From Clostridia bacterium (GTDB lineage: Bacteria > Bacillota > Clostridia > Oscillospirales > CAG-272), in the NCBI GenBank assembly GCA_900768535.1, contig CAAGDE010000089.1, forward strand, positions 1-7,163: a stretch of 7,163 nt of DNA, read 5' to 3'. Within the stretch, counting starts at the first letter, position 1. Every line of letters begins with the position of its first letter. A program made the position numbers and the translations under genes. Below are positions 4,266 to 7,163 of the stretch, one piece after another. The notes below the pieces were generated by a model. That model made no database searches and was not told where the DNA came from. It saw only the letters and a list, made by a program, of their open reading frames with translations.

Positions 4266-6989
4266 ATGAAAAAGAATCTGAGAAGCTGTATCGAACAGCC
4301 GGAGTACAGTGAGGCGGTCTGCTTCCTCGACATGAACGGCTACGACTGGATTGAGGCGAGCGGCATGAAGCCCGACCTGGGGCACAAGAAAAGCGCACAC
4401 CTGACGGCGGCGTGGCAGTTCGGCAAAAGCACCGGGGTGCGGATTGCGCTGGAGGAAAGCGACCTTTCCCGCTACCGCTATCTGACCTTCTCCGCGTTTG
4501 CTGTGCAGGGCGAGGGGGGGAGCTTCTCCCTGCGCTTTGAAAGCGATGCGGAGGAGGGCGGCGAGAGCGGCTACAGCGTCCTGCTCCCCATTCCGCGCAA
4601 CGGGTGGAACGATTACCGCATCGAGTTGCCCACCCTGTCCGCGCGGAAGGAGCCGCAGGGCTGGGAGCATATCCGTGGGCTGCTCTTCGACTGTGCCGCC
4701 GGCGGACAGTCCAACAGCACCGCAACCACGCTCTCCTTTGACAATTTCTATCTGTGGGAGGAATCCGCCCCGCAGATTTATGCGAAAATGCCGGAGCTGA
4801 AGGGCGCGGCAATGTTCTCCAAGACGGCGGCATATGCCGTGGTCGACCGCAAGCGCCTGCCCATTGCGCCGGACGGCGACCCGGCGGCGCGTCCGTTTGA
4901 AGCGGATGGGCAGCTCTGGCTTCCCATGGCGCCGATTGCGGCGGTTCTGGCGCACCGTGCGGTGGTGGACAACAAGGCAAACACGCTTTCCTTTACCTAT
5001 CGCAGAAAGAAATACGCCTTCTCCGGCGACAGCGAAGCCTACACGGTGGACGGCGAGAAGACCCGCCTGGGATTTTTGCCGAAGATCGCGGGCGGCACGC
5101 TCTTCTTCCCGGCGGCGTATGTGACGGAGTTCTTCCGCTGGCGGCAGATCTTTACATCTCCCCTGGGGCTGATTGTGCTGTCCAACCGCCGGAATGTGTT
5201 TGACGCGGCGCGGGATGCGGGAATGCTGTGGCGGCTGAATGCGGAGATTACCTTTGTCCGGCCCTCCGCCAATCGCGTGTTTGAGGATCTGCACCGCAAG
5301 ATTCCGAACGCCGAACGCTGCCGTCTGCTCCTGACGCATGACGAATGGTTCGCCCTGCGCAGAAAGGCGAAAAAGCCGGGGGACGAGCGGCGGCTGATGG
5401 ATCTGGTCAAAAAGAAATACGGCAAGCAGACCGAGGCGTACCGCGCAGAGCCGAGCGGGGAGACCGCGTGGGAAACCTGCGAGAACGTGATTGCGTGGTC
5501 GGCGCTCTACCGCGTGACGGGGGAGCGGGTCTATGCCATGCGGGTGCTCGCCGAGATGTCCGCGCTTGCCCGCCTGGACAGCTGGGGTGCGGAGGAATCG
5601 GTGAATCACGCACTGGCGGTCGGGTATGCCTGTGCGATCGGCTATGATTGGTGCCGGCAGGCGTGGACGGAGGCGCAGAAGGCTCCGCTGGAGCGCGCCA
5701 TGCTCCGGTATGCCCTGCGTCCCGGTGTGGACTGTCTGCGCGGAAGAGGCAGAATGTGGCGGGAAGGCGCGGCGGAATCGGCGGAGAATCACTGCGCCCT
5801 GATCGCACTGGCGCTGGCACTTGCCGAGGCGTATCCCGAAACCTCCTACCGCGTGTTCCGCTACGGCGGGGAGAGCCTGCTTGCCTGCTTTGCGGCGTAT
5901 GCGCCCGACGGCGGGTATCCGGAGGGGCTTGGTGCCTGGGAGCGGGCAACGCGGGCACTGGCTTTGACGGTTGCCATGCTCCGGAGCGCCTGCGGAACCG
6001 ATTATGGCTTTGCATCCGCCCCCGGCTTTGCGCAGACCGCCGCGTTTGCGCTGAATCTGGAAACGAAAAACGGCGCATGGAACCTCGCCGGTACCGCACA
6101 GCGCCCGCTGGACACGGCGGTGTACGGCTGGTTCTCGCAGACCTACGGAAATGAGACCTACGCCTGGCTCCGCCGTCAGGAGCTGCTCTCCGGCAGAAAG
6201 ACGGTCAGCCCTTACGACCTCTGCTTCTATGCGCCCATCGAAATGACCGACAGTCCGGTCCTGCCGCTGGATTCCATCTGGCGCCGCGCCGGAGATGTTA
6301 CCCTGCGCTCCGACTGGGGTGAGGATGCCAATCTCATCGCCCTGCACGGCGGAAGCAACCGCGAGGTCGGCGGCGCCCTGGATGCCGGCAGCATCCTTTT
6401 GGAAATGGGCGGCATCCGCTTCCTTTCCGCCACCGGCGGCGCGGAGGCACTTCCACCCATGCTCCGCAGACGTGCCGAGGGGCAGAATACCGTCGCGGTT
6501 GATCCGCCCGCCGAGCCTTACCCCGATCAGGACGTGCGCGCGACCGCGAAGATCACCGAAGCCAAGAGCGCACCCGACCGTGCGTTTGCGGCGGTGAATC
6601 TCACCGGCATCAGCGAAAAGCTCCTGCGTGCCAAGCGCGGCGCCCTGCTCTATGCCCACCGCTCGGTTGCCGTTGTGCAGGATGAAATGCAGCTGTCTGC
6701 CCCCGGTACCGTGGTCTGGAACGCCTATACCGAGGCGAAAATCGTGAAAAACGGCGGTCGCTACCTCCTCCTGGAGCGCGGCGGAAAAATCCTCCTCTGC
6801 CGGCTCTACGGCGGCGGAACCTCCAAGTTCGAGCTGACCCCCATGGAAGGCTCTGACCTCACCCGCCTGACCGTCCGCGTCCCCGTCCGCGAAAAGCTCC
6901 GCCTCGCCGTGGCTTTCGCTATGACCGATACCCCCTCCGCCTCCCTCTACGACCTCCAACCCATCTCCAAATGGGTCGACCTGCAATAA
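4266..6989 (+). CDS. Heparinase II/III-like protein with degenerate lyase active site
   Basis: This 907-residue protein has four parts. Residues about 17-165 form a galactose-binding or CBM-like beta domain (NGWNDYRIELP, LSFDNFYLW). Residues about 200-290 resemble a copper amine oxidase N-terminal-like domain (WLPMAPIAAVLA, YTVDGEK, LFFPAAYVTEFF). Residues about 320-640 form an alpha-helical toroid with YDW at 460-462, NH at 508-509 and GGYPEG at 549-554, including the likely catalytic Tyr551. The C-terminal beta-sandwich starts at about 675 with LRSDW and contains LDAGS at 705-709. In active relatives this region reads NHxHLDxGxF, then WxxD, then HN. Here the equivalents are V701, G702, A704, A722 and Q740, so the expected catalytic His and metal ligands are missing. 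There is no signal peptide, and an in-frame TGA at 4257-4259 excludes an upstream start. AAGGA at 4251-4255 lies 10 nt before the ATG. It is the last gene of the operon. It may be a pseudo-lyase or glycan-binding protein; lyase activity is doubtful. Confidence 0.85.
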   Translation: MKKNLRSCIEQPEYSEAVCFLDMNGYDWIEASGMKPDLGHKKSAHLTAAWQFGKSTGVRIALEESDLSRYRYLTFSAFAVQGEGGSFSLRFESDAEEGGESGYSVLLPIPRNGWNDYRIELPTLSARKEPQGWEHIRGLLFDCAAGGQSNSTATTLSFDNFYLWEESAPQIYAKMPELKGAAMFSKTAAYAVVDRKRLPIAPDGDPAARPFEADGQLWLPMAPIAAVLAHRAVVDNKANTLSFTYRRKKYAFSGDSEAYTVDGEKTRLGFLPKIAGGTLFFPAAYVTEFFRWRQIFTSPLGLIVLSNRRNVFDAARDAGMLWRLNAEITFVRPSANRVFEDLHRKIPNAERCRLLLTHDEWFALRRKAKKPGDERRLMDLVKKKYGKQTEAYRAEPSGETAWETCENVIAWSALYRVTGERVYAMRVLAEMSALARLDSWGAEESVNHALAVGYACAIGYDWCRQAWTEAQKAPLERAMLRYALRPGVDCLRGRGRMWREGAAESAENHCALIALALALAEAYPETSYRVFRYGGESLLACFAAYAPDGGYPEGLGAWERATRALALTVAMLRSACGTDYGFASAPGFAQTAAFALNLETKNGAWNLAGTAQRPLDTAVYGWFSQTYGNETYAWLRRQELLSGRKTVSPYDLCFYAPIEMTDSPVLPLDSIWRRAGDVTLRSDWGEDANLIALHGGSNREVGGALDAGSILLEMGGIRFLSATGGAEALPPMLRRRAEGQNTVAVDPPAEPYPDQDVRATAKITEAKSAPDRAFAAVNLTGISEKLLRAKRGALLYAHRSVAVVQDEMQLSAPGTVVWNAYTEAKIVKNGGRYLLLERGGKILLCRLYGGGTSKFELTPMEGSDLTRLTVRVPVREKLRLAVAFAMTDTPSASLYDLQPISKWVDLQ

Positions 6990-7004
6990 CGGGGTGCTTT
7001 GCGG

Positions 7005-7125
7005 GGGGAAGACCTTGGGACGCTGTCCCAAACCCTGCTCAGACCCTTCTTGGAAGAAGGGTCTAAGAACCCCAAGAACTTTCACTGAGAAGGGCATACC
7101 CTCGACTGAAGTACCGGAAAGATTT
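7005..7125. repeat. Palindromic intergenic repeat, right copy (inverted relative to left)
   Basis: This is the reverse complement of 1-121 with three substitutions. It begins 15 nt after the stop codon of the operon's last gene, in the same gene-relative orientation as the left copy after the regulator. Its hairpins are TTGGGAC-GCT-GTCCCAA at 7015-7031 and an 11-bp perfect stem at 7041-7064. Neither is followed by a T-tract, so a role in RNA 3'-end protection or factor-dependent termination is more likely than simple intrinsic termination. Confidence 0.85.
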
Positions 7126-7163
7126 CACGGTACGTTGGTCGGGGGTATGCCCTTCTCAGTGAA
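7126..7163. repeat. Start of a third repeat arm, cut by the window end
   Basis: Bases 7139-7163 are identical to 21-45 of the left copy (25 of 25). The stretch at 7126-7138 aligns more loosely. The arm is head-to-head with 7005-7125: 7081-7101 and 7143-7163 form a perfect 21-bp inverted repeat, and GTACCG at 7111-7116 pairs with CGGTAC at 7128-7133 around an 11-nt centre. The two arms therefore belong to one long palindromic element that continues beyond the window. Confidence 0.8.

Noticed and set aside
4176..7097. Minus-strand open frame of 973 codons antisense to the heparinase-like gene
   Set aside because: It is a shadow caused by GC-rich codon use that avoids antisense stops. The translation is Arg/Gly/His-rich with no domain, and it runs into the intergenic repeat. 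The plus-strand frame has clear family motifs and a ribosome binding site.
1..7125. Composite transposon with 121-bp terminal inverted repeats
   Set aside because: There is no transposase or recombinase inside, and the right copy is part of a longer head-to-head palindrome. The repeats fit gene 3'-end elements better. Flanking sequence could still revive the idea.
1..7163. CRISPR array, tRNA or rRNA genes
   Set aside because: No regularly spaced direct repeats, tRNA cloverleaf or rRNA-like conserved segment was seen on either strand.

Overview
The window looks like chromosomal DNA of a moderately GC-rich member of the Clostridia, possibly an uncultured gut Oscillospiraceae-type organism. This rests on a class II GalT (the Firmicutes form), a small Cro/C1-type regulator, a surface SGNH hydrolase with 'DGKSAYE..VENGF' and Gly-X-Y repeats, strong Shine-Dalgarno sites and near-consensus housekeeping promoters in AT-rich gaps. 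The taxonomic call is inference; there is no rRNA or tRNA in the window.

Layout. Bases 1-121 are one arm of a palindromic intergenic repeat. It abuts the stop codon of an 80-residue XRE-family regulator on the minus strand (123-365). The gap at 366-830 has no convincing protein gene. It holds a consensus promoter facing right (TTGACA, 17 nt, TATAAT), about 170 nt of hairpin-rich sequence ending in a textbook intrinsic terminator (a putative small RNA, 447-618), and a second strong promoter (751-779). That promoter drives a tightly packed three-gene plus-strand operon: galT (831-2342), a membrane-anchored collagen-like SGNH hydrolase (2339-4246, ATGA overlap with galT), and a 907-residue heparinase II/III-like protein (4266-6989, 19 nt downstream). 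The operon ends in a second arm of the same repeat (7005-7125), followed head-to-head by the start of a third arm that runs off the window.

Function. GalT class II would convert galactose-1-phosphate in the Leloir pathway. The SGNH protein would act outside the membrane on an ester-substituted glycan. The third protein has the fold of a uronic-acid polysaccharide lyase. Together they suggest handling of a galactose- or uronate-containing, possibly O-acetylated polysaccharide, but the substrate cannot be read from the sequence.

The most unusual feature is that third protein. Its C-terminal domain aligns clearly with heparinase II/III proteins, but the residues expected to be the catalytic His and the metal ligands (His, Asp, His) are Gly, Ala, Ala and Gln. 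It also lacks a signal peptide, and an in-frame stop just upstream of its start rules out a longer form. It may be a pseudo-lyase or glycan-binding protein. Other points of interest are the unassigned small RNA with a C-rich, anti-Shine-Dalgarno-like loop, and the palindromic repeats placed in the same orientation after two unrelated genes.
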